DNA of 64,000 bases from BJGO01 sp964640655 (GTDB lineage Bacteria; Bacteroidota; Bacteroidia; Chitinophagales; UBA10324): assembly GCA_964640655.1 (NCBI GenBank), contig CAZXFT010000003.1, positions 62,001-126,000 of the forward strand. The letters run 5' to 3'. How positions within the stretch are numbered: position 1 is the stretch's first letter; each line of letters begins with the position of its first letter. The position numbers and the translations under genes were made by a program. Below, piece after piece: positions 34,130-43,282 of the stretch. A model generated the notes under the pieces. It searched no databases. It was given only the letters and a program-made list of their open reading frames with translations, and was not told the origin of the DNA.

Positions 34130-34855
34130 CTAATCTACAATAAATCCGGTTTGGTAGTAGTTGTTAACGGCATACACCGGCGACAATTTAACATAAAACG
34201 ATTGGGTAAATATTTTGAATGCCTTGAATTCGTGACGAGGTACATTAAATTCATCGAACATAATGATGTCGCCTTTTTTTAGATATGGATACAGTTGACT
34301 CAGCGTAAAAATGGTTGAGGAAAATAAATCGGCATCGAGGTGGATGACCAATCTTTTTGAAGCAAGTGATTCACGGTTTCTTTCTATAAAGGGTACCAAG
34401 GTTTGCTGAAATAAACCTCTGTAGAAATTCGCTCTGGAATCCTTCACATCGGGTAAATCAAACTTCATTGCGCCTTTGGCATAAAAAACGCCCCAGTTTT
34501 CGGGAAGACCTTCGAACGTATCGAAGCCGTGAAAGGATGAGTTGGAGTTTGTGTTATTAGATAACCACCAACGAAACGATTCTCCGGAGGCCACTCCAAA
34601 TTCGAGATAGAGTATCTCGGTGTCTTTGGTTACTATGTTTTCAACCAGTTTCTGAAAGCCAAGAAATCGTTTCTTATGGTTGCGGGAAAGCGTGAAGAAG
34701 TCGTTGATCAGCAGGTGCTTGTTTTGGGCATAAATCCATTTAATCAGCGCATTGAACAGCGCAATGAATTCAAAGGCTGTATTTAGTGGAGACAATAATT
34801 GAGTAATTCTGAGACGAAGAAGCAGGTCCTTAAATATGCGATTCAGTTTTTTCAT
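34130..34855 (-). CDS. TylF/MycF-like class I SAM methyltransferase
   Basis: A 241-residue protein with a Rossmann-type methyltransferase core: motif I LYLEFGVASGESFRWW at about 80-95, then FHGFDTFEGLPENWG, RGLFQQTLVPF, the acidic strand RLVIHLDADLFSST, and GDIIMFDEFNV. These match the TylF family, which methylates sugars or small molecules in other bacteria. The N-terminal ~70 residues are basic and helical. No glycan or antibiotic genes are near except the downstream secreted DNRLRE gene, so the substrate is unknown. Upstream are a TACTTTCG element (34872-34879) and a palindrome. Confidence 0.8.
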   Translation of the reverse strand: MKKLNRIFKDLLLRLRITQLLSPLNTAFEFIALFNALIKWIYAQNKHLLINDFFTLSRNHKKRFLGFQKLVENIVTKDTEILYLEFGVASGESFRWWLSNNTNSNSSFHGFDTFEGLPENWGVFYAKGAMKFDLPDVKDSRANFYRGLFQQTLVPFIERNRESLASKRLVIHLDADLFSSTIFTLSQLYPYLKKGDIIMFDEFNVPRHEFKAFKIFTQSFYVKLSPVYAVNNYYQTGFIVD

Positions 34856-34883
34856 TGTGATGAATTGGTTGCGAAAGTAATTT

Positions 34884-34898
34884 ATTCTGACTCAGAAT
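34884..34898. promoter_or_regulatory. 15-bp palindrome upstream of the methyltransferase gene
   Basis: ATTCTGA-C-TCAGAAT has perfect 7-base arms. It lies just upstream of TACTTTCG (34872-34879, minus strand), a 7/8 -7 element, so it would sit in the promoter spacer of the minus-strand gene, a typical repressor position. Confidence 0.4.
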
Positions 34899-34978
34899 GA
34901 CCGGTTACGAACAATACAAACTAGATACTATGCTGCAGTTTCTGAAAGTGTTAACCAAAGAATAATCTGTTTCTAAGT

Positions 34979-35008
34979 TTTGACTTTTAATATTTTATCC
35001 TACATTTG
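34979..35008 (+). promoter_or_regulatory. Promoter of rpsL-rpsG-fusA
   Basis: TTTG (34979-34982), 18 bases, TACATTTG (35001-35008): a full consensus Bacteroidota promoter. The leader to the rpsL ATG at 35047 is about 30 bases and A-rich. Confidence 0.7.
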
Positions 35009-35046
35009 CGCTCCCAAAAAAAATTTAGAATAACGAAACATACCTC

Positions 35047-35448
35047 ATGCCTACAGTACAACAAATGGTAAGAAAAGGCCGCAAAGTATTGACTATCAAG
35101 TCAAAATCTCCGGCTTTGGATAACTGCCCGCAAAAGCGAGGCGTTTGCACCCGTGTATATACCACTACACCTAAGAAGCCTAATTCCGCACTGCGTAAAG
35201 TGGCTAAGGTGCGCTTAACCAATAAGACTGAGGTGATTTCTTACATCCCCGGCGAAGGTCATAACCTTCAGGAGCACAGTATCGTGCTGATTCGTGGCGG
35301 TCGTGTGAAAGATTTACCGGGTGTTCGTTACCACATTGTACGCGGTACCCTGGATACAGCAGGTGTAAACAACCGTAAAAAGAGCCGCTCTAAATACGGT
35401 ACCAAACGTCCAAAACCCGGAGCACCGGCAGCGACAGGTAAAAAATAA
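35047..35448 (+). CDS. rpsL: 30S ribosomal protein S12
   Basis: A 133-residue decoding-centre protein of the small subunit. It has MPTVQQMVRKGR, RGVCTRVYTTTPKKPNSALR, and the loop VKDLPGVRYH. The Lys residues linked to streptomycin sensitivity (in TPKKPNS and in RVKDLPG) are unchanged. Basic C-terminus. First gene of the str operon, 34 bases before rpsG. Confidence 0.98.
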   Translation: MPTVQQMVRKGRKVLTIKSKSPALDNCPQKRGVCTRVYTTTPKKPNSALRKVAKVRLTNKTEVISYIPGEGHNLQEHSIVLIRGGRVKDLPGVRYHIVRGTLDTAGVNNRKKSRSKYGTKRPKPGAPAATGKK

Positions 35449-35482
35449 TCCCCATAAACAATTCTATTTATTTCCATAAAAA

Positions 35483-35950
35483 ATGAGAAAAGCCAGAGCA
35501 AAGAAAAAACCGTTACTTCCCGATCCTAAATTCGGCGACCAAATGGTAACCCGTTTTGTAAACACCTTGATGGAAAGCGGTAAGAAAACCGTTGCCTTCA
35601 AAATATTTTATGATGCTATTGACAAAATAGCCGACCAAACAAAAGAAGACGGTTACGAAATTTGGAAAAAAGCTTTGGAAAATGTTTCTCCCGCCGTTGA
35701 AGTACGCAGCCGTCGTGTTGGCGGTGCTACATTCCAGATTCCTACTGAGGTACGTCCTACCCGTCGTTTGTATTTGGCTATGACCTGGCTTATACGTTAT
35801 GCCGGAGACCGCAGCGGGAAAACTATGGCGGATAAGTTAGCTGCTGAAACCATTGCTGCAAGCAAAGGTGAAGGCGCTGCTTTCAAGAAGAAAGAGGACA
35901 CTCATAAAATGGCAGAAGCCAATAAAGCTTTCGCACATTACAAAGCTTAA
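35483..35950 (+). CDS. rpsG: 30S ribosomal protein S7
   Basis: A 155-residue primary 16S rRNA-binding protein. It starts MRKARAKKKPLLPDPKFGD and contains the S7 signature region LMESGKKTVAFKIFYDA, then SPAVEVRSRRVGGATFQIP and LAMTWLIRYAGDRSGKTM. Full length, 21 bases before fusA. Cotranscribed from the rpsL promoter. Confidence 0.98.
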   Translation: MRKARAKKKPLLPDPKFGDQMVTRFVNTLMESGKKTVAFKIFYDAIDKIADQTKEDGYEIWKKALENVSPAVEVRSRRVGGATFQIPTEVRPTRRLYLAMTWLIRYAGDRSGKTMADKLAAETIAASKGEGAAFKKKEDTHKMAEANKAFAHYKA

Positions 35951-35971
35951 ACATTTTTTTACAACTCCTTT

Positions 35972-38107
35972 ATGGCTACAGACTTACGTTATACCAGAAA
36001 TATAGGTATTGCCGCACACATTGATGCCGGCAAAACCACTACAACAGAACGCATCCTTTACTACACCGGTGTTTCGCATAAAATAGGTGAAGTGCACGAT
36101 GGCGCAGCAACTATGGACTGGATGGTGCAGGAAAAAGAGCGTGGTATTACTATTACCTCAGCGGCAACTACCTGCTTCTGGAACTATCCAACAAATCAGG
36201 GTCAAAAAACTGCTGATACCAAAGAATACAAATTCAACATCATTGATACTCCAGGTCACGTGGACTTTACCGTTGAGGTAGAGCGTTCGCTGCGCGTACT
36301 GGATGGTTTGGTGGCTTTGTTTTGCGCCGTATCCGGTGTGGAGCCTCAGTCAGAAACCGTTTGGCGCCAGGCTAACCGTTACCGTGTACCGCGTATTGGT
36401 TTCGTTAACAAAATGGACCGCAGTGGTGCCGACTTCCTCGATGTAGTGAAGCAAGTGAAAGAAAAACTGGGAGCCAATCCGGTTCCGCTTCAATTGCCTA
36501 TAGGTGCTGAAGATACTTTCAAAGGTGTGGTTGATCTGGTATTGAATAAGGCTATCGTTTGGGATGACAATACTCAGGGTATGACTTATCAGGAAATACC
36601 TATTCCTGAAGATATGAAGGAGGAAGTTGTTAAATGGCGTACTAACCTGATTGAAGCGGTTGCTGAATACGACGATAAAATCATGGAAAAGTATTTCGAA
36701 GACCCGAATTCAATTTCGGTTGACGAAATACGTACCGCTATTCGTAAAGCGGTTATCGACATCGCCATCATCCCTATGATGTGCGGTTCTTCTTTCAAGA
36801 ACAAGGGTGTGCAGGCAGCTTTGGATGCTGTGGTTCAATACTTGCCTTCTCCGCTCGACATCGAAGCTGTTACAGGTACCAATCCAAACACCGAAGAAGA
36901 AATTAAACGCAAGCCCGATGCAAAAGAGCCTTTCACTTCATTGGCTTTTAAAATTATGACGGATCCATTTGTTGGTCGTCTGGCATTCTTCCGTGTATAT
37001 GCCGGTGCATTGGATGCCGGTTCCTATGTGTTGAATACTCGCAGCGGTAAAAAAGAGCGTATTTCACGTATCTTCCAGATGCATGCTAACAAACAAAATC
37101 CTATTGACCGAATTGAAGCAGGTGATATTGGTGCAGCAGTAGGTTTCAAAGAAATCAAAACTGGGGACACTTTATGTGACGAAAACAATCCTATTGTTTT
37201 GGAAAGCATCAAATTTCCTGATCCGGTTATCTCTATAGCTATCGAAGCTAAAACGCAAGCTGACGTGGACAAATTAGGTGTTGCCTTAGCCAAACTTGCT
37301 GAAGAGGATCCAACCTTTAAAGTAAAAACCGACGAAGACACCGGCCAAACCATTATCAGTGGTATGGGTGAATTGCACCTGGAAATTATTGTTGACCGTT
37401 TGAAACGTGAGTTCAAAGTGGAATGTAATCAGGGTGCACCTCAGGTATCTTACAAAGAAACTATCACCCAGTTGGTTGAGCACCGTGAATTGTTCAAGAA
37501 GCAGTCAGGTGGTCGTGGTAAGTTTGCTGATATTTATGTGCGCATCAGTCCTGTTGACGAAGGCCAGAAAGGATTACAGTTTGTGAATGAGATTTTTGGT
37601 GGTGCTATTCCACGTGAATTTATTCCTGCTGTGCAAAAAGGTTTTGAGGCTGCTATGTCTAATGGTGTTTTGGCCGGTTACCCTATCGAAGATTTGAAAG
37701 TGGTTCTTTACGATGGTTCTTACCATAACGTGGACTCTGATCAAATGTCGTTCGAGTTATGTGCTAAGTATGCCTTCCGCGAAGCTTGTATGAAAGCGAA
37801 ACCTATCATCCTTGAGCCTATCATGAAAGTTGAAGTAGTTTCTCCTGAAGAATATACCGGTGATGTAGTAGGTGATTTGAACCGTCGTCGCGGTCAAATG
37901 GAAAGCATGGAAATGAAGAGCAATGCTCAGGTGATAAAAGCAAAAGTACCGCTTTCAGAAATGTTTGGTTATGTAACTCAGTTACGTACCATCACTTCCG
38001 GTCGTGCTACCAGCATTATGGAATTCTCTCACTATGCTCCTGCTCCAAACAATATTCAGGAAGAAGTGATAGCAAAAGCAAAAGGCCGCGTTAAGGCAAT
38101 TGACTAA
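35972..38107 (+). CDS. fusA: Elongation factor G
   Basis: A 711-residue translational GTPase that drives translocation. It has the P-loop AHIDAGKTTTTERIL at about residues 15-29, switch II DTPGHVDFTVEVERSLR, and FVNKMDRSGADF. The C-terminal domains IV-V contain SGGRGKFADIYVRI and LNRRRGQMESMEMKSNAQVIKA. Length is normal for EF-G. Unlike many bacteria, neither tuf nor rpsJ follows; a terminator closes the operon directly after it. Confidence 0.98.
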   Translation: MATDLRYTRNIGIAAHIDAGKTTTTERILYYTGVSHKIGEVHDGAATMDWMVQEKERGITITSAATTCFWNYPTNQGQKTADTKEYKFNIIDTPGHVDFTVEVERSLRVLDGLVALFCAVSGVEPQSETVWRQANRYRVPRIGFVNKMDRSGADFLDVVKQVKEKLGANPVPLQLPIGAEDTFKGVVDLVLNKAIVWDDNTQGMTYQEIPIPEDMKEEVVKWRTNLIEAVAEYDDKIMEKYFEDPNSISVDEIRTAIRKAVIDIAIIPMMCGSSFKNKGVQAALDAVVQYLPSPLDIEAVTGTNPNTEEEIKRKPDAKEPFTSLAFKIMTDPFVGRLAFFRVYAGALDAGSYVLNTRSGKKERISRIFQMHANKQNPIDRIEAGDIGAAVGFKEIKTGDTLCDENNPIVLESIKFPDPVISIAIEAKTQADVDKLGVALAKLAEEDPTFKVKTDEDTGQTIISGMGELHLEIIVDRLKREFKVECNQGAPQVSYKETITQLVEHRELFKKQSGGRGKFADIYVRISPVDEGQKGLQFVNEIFGGAIPREFIPAVQKGFEAAMSNGVLAGYPIEDLKVVLYDGSYHNVDSDQMSFELCAKYAFREACMKAKPIILEPIMKVEVVSPEEYTGDVVGDLNRRRGQMESMEMKSNAQVIKAKVPLSEMFGYVTQLRTITSGRATSIMEFSHYAPAPNNIQEEVIAKAKGRVKAID

Positions 38108-38132
38108 TAAAAGTAGATGTGTTTTCATAGTA

Positions 38133-38168
38133 CAAACCCCTTTCTCGTTCACTCGAGAGGGGGTTTGT
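38133..38168. terminator. Terminator between fusA and priA
   Basis: CAAACCCCTTTCTCG pairs with CGAGAGGGGGTTTG across a short TTCACT-type loop, with one bulge. A modest T/A tract follows. Its position between convergent genes suggests use from both sides. Confidence 0.75.
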
Positions 38169-38172
38169 TAAT

Positions 38173-40638
38173 TTAGACAGTGTCTATATCAACTATAGTT
38201 CTTACAGAGCGCAATATTTTATCCTTACTGAGCTCTTCCCGAAGTGTGCTGACTGCTTTGCGCAAATATTTCTGAACACTGCTGTTGCGTTCAGTTTTTA
38301 TCAGTATTTGCATGAGGTACTCGTTGCGTACTTTATTTACTGCAGGTTCTATGGCATTACTTACTCTGGAACCAAGTATCTGTCGTAGTATATGAGTAGC
38401 AGAATCAGCTGCTAGCTTTACCACTTGATGGTCTTTGTGATAGAGTGTAATTTCTGCCAATCGGCAATATGGAGGAAAGCTGAGTTTCTCGCGCTGCATC
38501 ATTTCCCAAACATAAAAACCTTCGATGTCATTGTGTTTCAGGAATTGAATTACTGGATGATTCATGTTTTGCACCTGTATCAGGACCTTACCTTGTTCCT
38601 CTCTACGGCCTGCTCTTCCACTCACTTGTTGAATCAATTGAAATGCACGTTCGTTACTTCTGAAATCGGGGTATTGTAACAATTGATCGGCACTGATGAT
38701 ACCAACCAAAGCAACATGATCAAAGTCGAGTCCCTTGGTTACCATTTGTGTACCAATGAGGATATCAATATTACCATGCTGCATTTCATCTATAAGTTTG
38801 TTGTGACTGTTTTTTGTTCGCACGGTGTCCATATCCATGCGTGCTGTGCGCGCTTCGGGTAAAAACACTTTAATATCATCTTCAATTTTTTCTGTGCCAA
38901 AGCCGTGCTCACTCAAGTGTGTTGAACCACAGTCTGGACATTTATTCAGCGGTGCTTTGCTGTATCCGCAATAATGGCATTTCAGCTGGTGCTGAAATTT
39001 GTGATAGGTTAAACTCACATCGCAATTGATACAATGGGGCACGTAGTTGCATTGCCTGCATTCAATATATGGTGCATAACCGCGACGGTTTTGAAAAATG
39101 ATCACTTGCTTTTTAGAGGCAATTGTTTTCTTGATTTCCTCCAGAAGTACCGAAGAGAATTGTGCCTTCATTTGTTGATTGCGTTTTTCATCACGCAGAT
39201 TCACAAACTGTATATCAGGAAGAATGCTCTTGCCGTAACGTTCCGTCAACGATACATATCCAAATCGTTTTTCCTTCACATTATAATAAGACTCAAGCGA
39301 TGGTGTGGCAGTGCCAAGAAGTACTTTAGCTTTTTGTTGCATGGCCAACGCCATGGCACCGTCTCGCGCATGATAGCGAGGAGCATCCTGTTGTTTGTAA
39401 GAAGGGTCGTGTTCTTCATCAACGATGATTAATCCCAGGTTGTTGAATGGAAGAAATAAAGCTGAGCGTGCACCCAGAATAATTTGATGTTTATGATGAT
39501 AGAGTTTGTTCCATATTTCTACACGTTCATTTTGATTGAAGCGTGAATGATAAATGCCAATGGTGTTGCCAAAATAACTTTTCAGTCGTGTGGTGATTTG
39601 CGCTGTGAGGGCAATTTCGGGAAGCAGGTAAAGAACCTGTTTACCTTCGGCCAATATTTTTTCTATCAGCTTAATATAGACATTGGTTTTACCGCTTCCG
39701 GTAACTCCTTGCAGCAACACAACTTGCTTGCTTTGCCATAATAGTTCTACCTGATCGAAGGCATTCTCCTGTTGTGGACTTAAACTGAATGATGTTAGTA
39801 TGGCTTCATCAATCGTGTCCGTGCGGCTAACGATGCGCTCTTCGAGCACAAATATTGCTTTCTTGCTGAGAGAATGTATTATGGCAGGATCAACACCGCT
39901 TTGCTGTAACAACATTCTGCGGCGAATACTACGTGTTGCGGAACGCAATGGATGCGTCAGTTGCCAGTATGCCAATACGGCGGCTTGTTGTTTTGGAGCC
40001 CGTTCCAGTTCGTTGAGCAGAGCTTTGAAATTATCTTCCTGTAGATATTTTTCGTTGAGACTGATGAATGTTTCTGTTTTGGCTTTGTAGCGCTCTATCA
40101 ACTCTTCGCGAAGCAGAATGACATTTTTACGGATGAGAGACTGTACAATCGGATACACTGATTTAAGTTGCAGCAGCTTCGATAAATCTTCTAGTGTTAA
40201 TTCATTTTGAATCTCAAGTGCTTCTGCTATAAGGTATTCACGGTCATTCAGTGTAGTATAATCCTTATCAAACTTTGGATTTAGGATTACACGCGATTCG
40301 CTTTGCAACTTTAAACCTGCAGGCAATGCGGCATCCATGATTTCTCCAAGTGTGCAACAGTAATAATCTGCCAGCCATTCCCAAAAAGTAAATTGCTGTT
40401 CGTAAACCACCGGTACATCATCGAGCACGGAAAGAATGTATTTAACCTCAATGCCTTCCGGCTTTTTGTTCAACACATTTTTGATAAGTGCTGCATAAAT
40501 TTTTTTTCGTCCAAATTGAACTTCAACTCTTTTACCTTGCCCAACAGATTCGGTTAATTCTTCGGGTACTGCATAGGTAAATGTACCCGGAAGGACAAGA
40601 GGTAGGATAACTTCAACGAAGCAAGTGGAATTGAACAA
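38173..40638 (-). CDS. priA: Primosomal protein N' (replication restart helicase PriA)
   Basis: An 821-residue 3'-5' superfamily 2 helicase that reloads the replisome at stalled forks. The N-terminal DNA-binding domain begins FVEVILPLVLPGTFTYAVPEEL. Walker A is GVTGSGKTNVY, the DEEH box is VDEEHDPSYK, and the paired zinc cysteines are in CRQCNYVPHCINC and CHYCGYSKAPLNKCPDC. Helicase motifs (QMVTKGLDFDHV, QLIQQVSGRAGR) follow. The only suitable start is TTG 40636-40638; no in-frame ATG lies near the domain start and an upstream extension soon hits a stop. It follows the VWA gene by 30 bases. Confidence 0.95.
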   Translation of the reverse strand: MFNSTCFVEVILPLVLPGTFTYAVPEELTESVGQGKRVEVQFGRKKIYAALIKNVLNKKPEGIEVKYILSVLDDVPVVYEQQFTFWEWLADYYCCTLGEIMDAALPAGLKLQSESRVILNPKFDKDYTTLNDREYLIAEALEIQNELTLEDLSKLLQLKSVYPIVQSLIRKNVILLREELIERYKAKTETFISLNEKYLQEDNFKALLNELERAPKQQAAVLAYWQLTHPLRSATRSIRRRMLLQQSGVDPAIIHSLSKKAIFVLEERIVSRTDTIDEAILTSFSLSPQQENAFDQVELLWQSKQVVLLQGVTGSGKTNVYIKLIEKILAEGKQVLYLLPEIALTAQITTRLKSYFGNTIGIYHSRFNQNERVEIWNKLYHHKHQIILGARSALFLPFNNLGLIIVDEEHDPSYKQQDAPRYHARDGAMALAMQQKAKVLLGTATPSLESYYNVKEKRFGYVSLTERYGKSILPDIQFVNLRDEKRNQQMKAQFSSVLLEEIKKTIASKKQVIIFQNRRGYAPYIECRQCNYVPHCINCDVSLTYHKFQHQLKCHYCGYSKAPLNKCPDCGSTHLSEHGFGTEKIEDDIKVFLPEARTARMDMDTVRTKNSHNKLIDEMQHGNIDILIGTQMVTKGLDFDHVALVGIISADQLLQYPDFRSNERAFQLIQQVSGRAGRREEQGKVLIQVQNMNHPVIQFLKHNDIEGFYVWEMMQREKLSFPPYCRLAEITLYHKDHQVVKLAADSATHILRQILGSRVSNAIEPAVNKVRNEYLMQILIKTERNSSVQKYLRKAVSTLREELSKDKILRSVRTIVDIDTV

Positions 40639-40668
40639 AATAAATGAAATAGAGCACTAAGATAACAA

Positions 40669-42042
40669 CTACTTTTTCCTCGAATTTTTCTTGATTTCAT
40701 CAAGCAAGGCACGCTCTGCATCACCGGAGTTTGCAATGTATATATAGTTACCGTGAAACTGTTTAGCCATCTGTTTCAAAGACTTTTGTGCGTCTTTATT
40801 TTTTCCAAAGCCAATGACAGAAACCGTAAGAGGTTGATTATTTGCTGCACCTCCTTTAAATAAATTAATATCTTTTTCTTTCAGCGTAAAAGCGCCGTCG
40901 GATGCAATGATGAGTTGATTGTTGCCGCTGCTGATATAATGCTCGGTGACAACATCGTAGGCTAACTGTAAGCCTTTGTCGGCGCTTGTAGAGCCTGAAG
41001 CCGCAAGCGATTCTAATAACTTTTGTAATTCTTCTTTATTGGTAACGGGTTTGCTTGGATATATGACTGAAGCATTCGAAGCATAGGTGATTACTGATAA
41101 ACGGTCAACAGGTCGAAGTTGATTGATAAGTGTTGCCATAGATTTTTTCAAGAGTGGTAAGCGATCGCTCATACTCATAGAAGAACTGACATCGATTAGG
41201 AATACAATATTGTTGTAGGCATATTTTTCAATAGGAAGTTCTTTAGTCGATACTTCAGTAATAACCGGTTTATCTTCTGTTATCTCTATAACAGTATCAA
41301 TAGCGGAATCATTATGAGTAATGATATCTTCTACTTTAGGTTCATCCTTTGGCATCGGTATTAGTTTATAGGTAACTTCTTTGGTCAGGCGATTTACATA
41401 TTGATCCACGGCCAATGACTGATATCCCTCAGCAGAAATTTTATAATGATATAAACCCGGTTTAAGACTATAAGAGATATATCCTTTCTCGTTAGTATTT
41501 AATGCGAATGCCGGTCGTAAACCAAAATATTGTTCCAGCATGGCATTGGCTATTGGTTTATTGGTGCCTGCATCTACGACATTAACTTTCAGGTCGCACA
41601 TGATAATATTCACACCTGCATCCATATTAAAAGAGTAACAATTCAGTGTGGGGTCGTTATCAATTTTTTTGATGTGTCCCTTTAGCTTGATAGTTTTTGG
41701 AGTGGTGCTGTTGCTGAAATACAGCAATAGAGATTCGTCGAAGGTGCCTTCTTTTGGAGGTGTGTAAACAATTTTTAAAGTATCCGATTGACCAGGTTGT
41801 AATGCCTTAACGGGTTTACGATACGAGATAAACGGCGATGCTTCAATCTTGAGCAAATACACTGGTTCGCTGCCATTATTGGTATAAGTGTATGAAGCAA
41901 AAAGCTGACCGGCAATATCCACTATTCCAAAGTCGTAAAGGGTGGGATTTACCTTAATTTGTGCATGAGCAGTAAGGCCAATAAGTATGAAAAGGAAGCA
42001 CCGCATAATCAGGATGTAATAACGATGTGTGCAGTATTTCAT
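40669..42042 (-). CDS. Exported VWA-domain protein with DUF1573-like and CarboxypepD_reg-like domains
   Basis: A 457-residue protein. The signal peptide ends GLTAHAQ. Residues about 30-130 resemble DUF1573/ASPM-type sandwich domains (YDFGIVDIAGQLFASYTYTN, LQPGQSDTLKIVYTPP). Then comes a carboxypeptidase regulatory-like domain (LKVNVVDAGTNKPIANAM, GYISYSLKPGLYHYKISAEG). The C-terminal part, about 275-450, is a von Willebrand A domain with an intact MIDAS (IDVSSSMSM, a later Thr in GSTSADKG, and ASDGAF). Metal-dependent ligand binding at the surface or in the periplasm is likely; the partner is unknown. Start at ATG 42042; a shorter start at 42006 also leaves a signal peptide. Confidence 0.75.
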   Translation of the reverse strand: MKYCTHRYYILIMRCFLFILIGLTAHAQIKVNPTLYDFGIVDIAGQLFASYTYTNNGSEPVYLLKIEASPFISYRKPVKALQPGQSDTLKIVYTPPKEGTFDESLLLYFSNSTTPKTIKLKGHIKKIDNDPTLNCYSFNMDAGVNIIMCDLKVNVVDAGTNKPIANAMLEQYFGLRPAFALNTNEKGYISYSLKPGLYHYKISAEGYQSLAVDQYVNRLTKEVTYKLIPMPKDEPKVEDIITHNDSAIDTVIEITEDKPVITEVSTKELPIEKYAYNNIVFLIDVSSSMSMSDRLPLLKKSMATLINQLRPVDRLSVITYASNASVIYPSKPVTNKEELQKLLESLAASGSTSADKGLQLAYDVVTEHYISSGNNQLIIASDGAFTLKEKDINLFKGGAANNQPLTVSVIGFGKNKDAQKSLKQMAKQFHGNYIYIANSGDAERALLDEIKKNSRKK

Positions 42043-42077
42043 GATGGTGTTTTTGTGAATCGGATAATGAAGGATCA

Positions 42078-42085
42078 CAAAATTA
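42078..42085 (-). promoter_or_regulatory. -7 promoter element of the VWA gene
   Basis: TAATTTTG on the minus strand is a full match to TAnnTTTG, 35 bases before ATG 42042. No clear -33 box. Confidence 0.4.
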
Positions 42086-42124
42086 GCACGCTATTTGGCT
42101 AAGGGTATTATAAATTTAGCGCTT

Positions 42125-43282
42125 ATGAAAAGGATTATACTACTGCTTGGATTATTTTCATTGATTTTTCTGCAGGCATGTAACATTGCCGAGAAAGCAT
42201 TGAACCACGGTGACTATGACACGGCAATGATGAAAGCAGCTAAAAAACTTTCAAAGGATAAACAGAATGGTCATTATGCATCAATCATGAATCAGGCATA
42301 TCTGAAGATGTATGAAGAAGATATGAACTTCATTACATTTCAAAGAAAACAAGGCTCACCCGATGGAAAAGTAAAAGTGCTCGATGCCATGAATAGCATT
42401 CGCTCGCGCTATAACAGTATTAAGTATTTGTTACCCCTTGGTGGTTTCGAGTTTCCGGTGATAGCTGATGAAGATTATATAACCGCAAAAAATGATGCAG
42501 CTGAATATCTTCTGGCACGTGCGTCACAAATGATAAACAATAATAATAAAACCGAAGCGCGCTCTTCCTATTCTTTGTTGCAAAAATTAAAAGACATTTA
42601 CCCCAACTATAAAAATGCTACACAGCTTGAACAGCAGGCATTGTATCTAGGTAGCAACTATGTACTTATGCGTATGACTGCACCCGATAACATAATAATA
42701 CCAAACGATTTTCAACAAAGATTGCTTGCATTGAATGTGCAGGAGTTAAATGGCAACTGGATGTACTTTACACCATCATATGACTCTACTCTGCGGTATG
42801 ATTATCATATAATCGTGAAGTTGGTAACCATAGATGTTTCACCCGAGCAGTTAATAATTAACAACTACTCTGAGAATTTAGAGGTAGAGGATGGATTCGA
42901 GTATGTGTTAGATGCAAAAGGAAATGTGAAGAAAGACTCTTTGGGTAATGATATAAAACGCAAACGTTACAGAACCATATCCTGTTTGGTTTCAGAAAGA
43001 AGACTGCATAAAGAAGCCAGTGTGGGAGGCTTTGTGGATATATACAATACACAAACCAAACAACTGATGAAGTCAATACCGCTTAGTACTCTGGTAACCT
43101 ACGACGGCATCACCGCAATGGCGAATGGAGATTTGAATGCATTGTCGCCTCGTACCCGTCAGTTGATTAACACTCCACCTCCTCCTGTGCCAAACGATTT
43201 TGCAATGTTATACGACGCAGCAGAAAGGCTTAAACCAATCATCAAGGATGCTGTACGACAACACCGCTACATGTTTAATTAG
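42125..43282 (+). CDS. Lipoprotein of unknown function
   Basis: A 385-residue lipoprotein. The signal peptide has lipobox LQAC (Cys19). The following ~180 residues are helical and TPR-like (EKALNHGDYDTAMMKAAKKL, SIMNQAYLKMYEEDMNF, SSYSLLQKLKDIYPNYKNA). The C-terminal part is strand-rich with VSPEQLIINNYSENLEVEDG and an RYRTISCLVSERR segment. I do not recognise the family. Start at ATG 42125, directly before the signal peptide; a TTG start at 42095 is less likely. It overlaps the convergent M16 peptidase gene by 8 bases. Probably periplasmic-side and membrane-anchored. Confidence 0.7.
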   Translation: MKRIILLLGLFSLIFLQACNIAEKALNHGDYDTAMMKAAKKLSKDKQNGHYASIMNQAYLKMYEEDMNFITFQRKQGSPDGKVKVLDAMNSIRSRYNSIKYLLPLGGFEFPVIADEDYITAKNDAAEYLLARASQMINNNNKTEARSSYSLLQKLKDIYPNYKNATQLEQQALYLGSNYVLMRMTAPDNIIIPNDFQQRLLALNVQELNGNWMYFTPSYDSTLRYDYHIIVKLVTIDVSPEQLIINNYSENLEVEDGFEYVLDAKGNVKKDSLGNDIKRKRYRTISCLVSERRLHKEASVGGFVDIYNTQTKQLMKSIPLSTLVTYDGITAMANGDLNALSPRTRQLINTPPPPVPNDFAMLYDAAERLKPIIKDAVRQHRYMFN

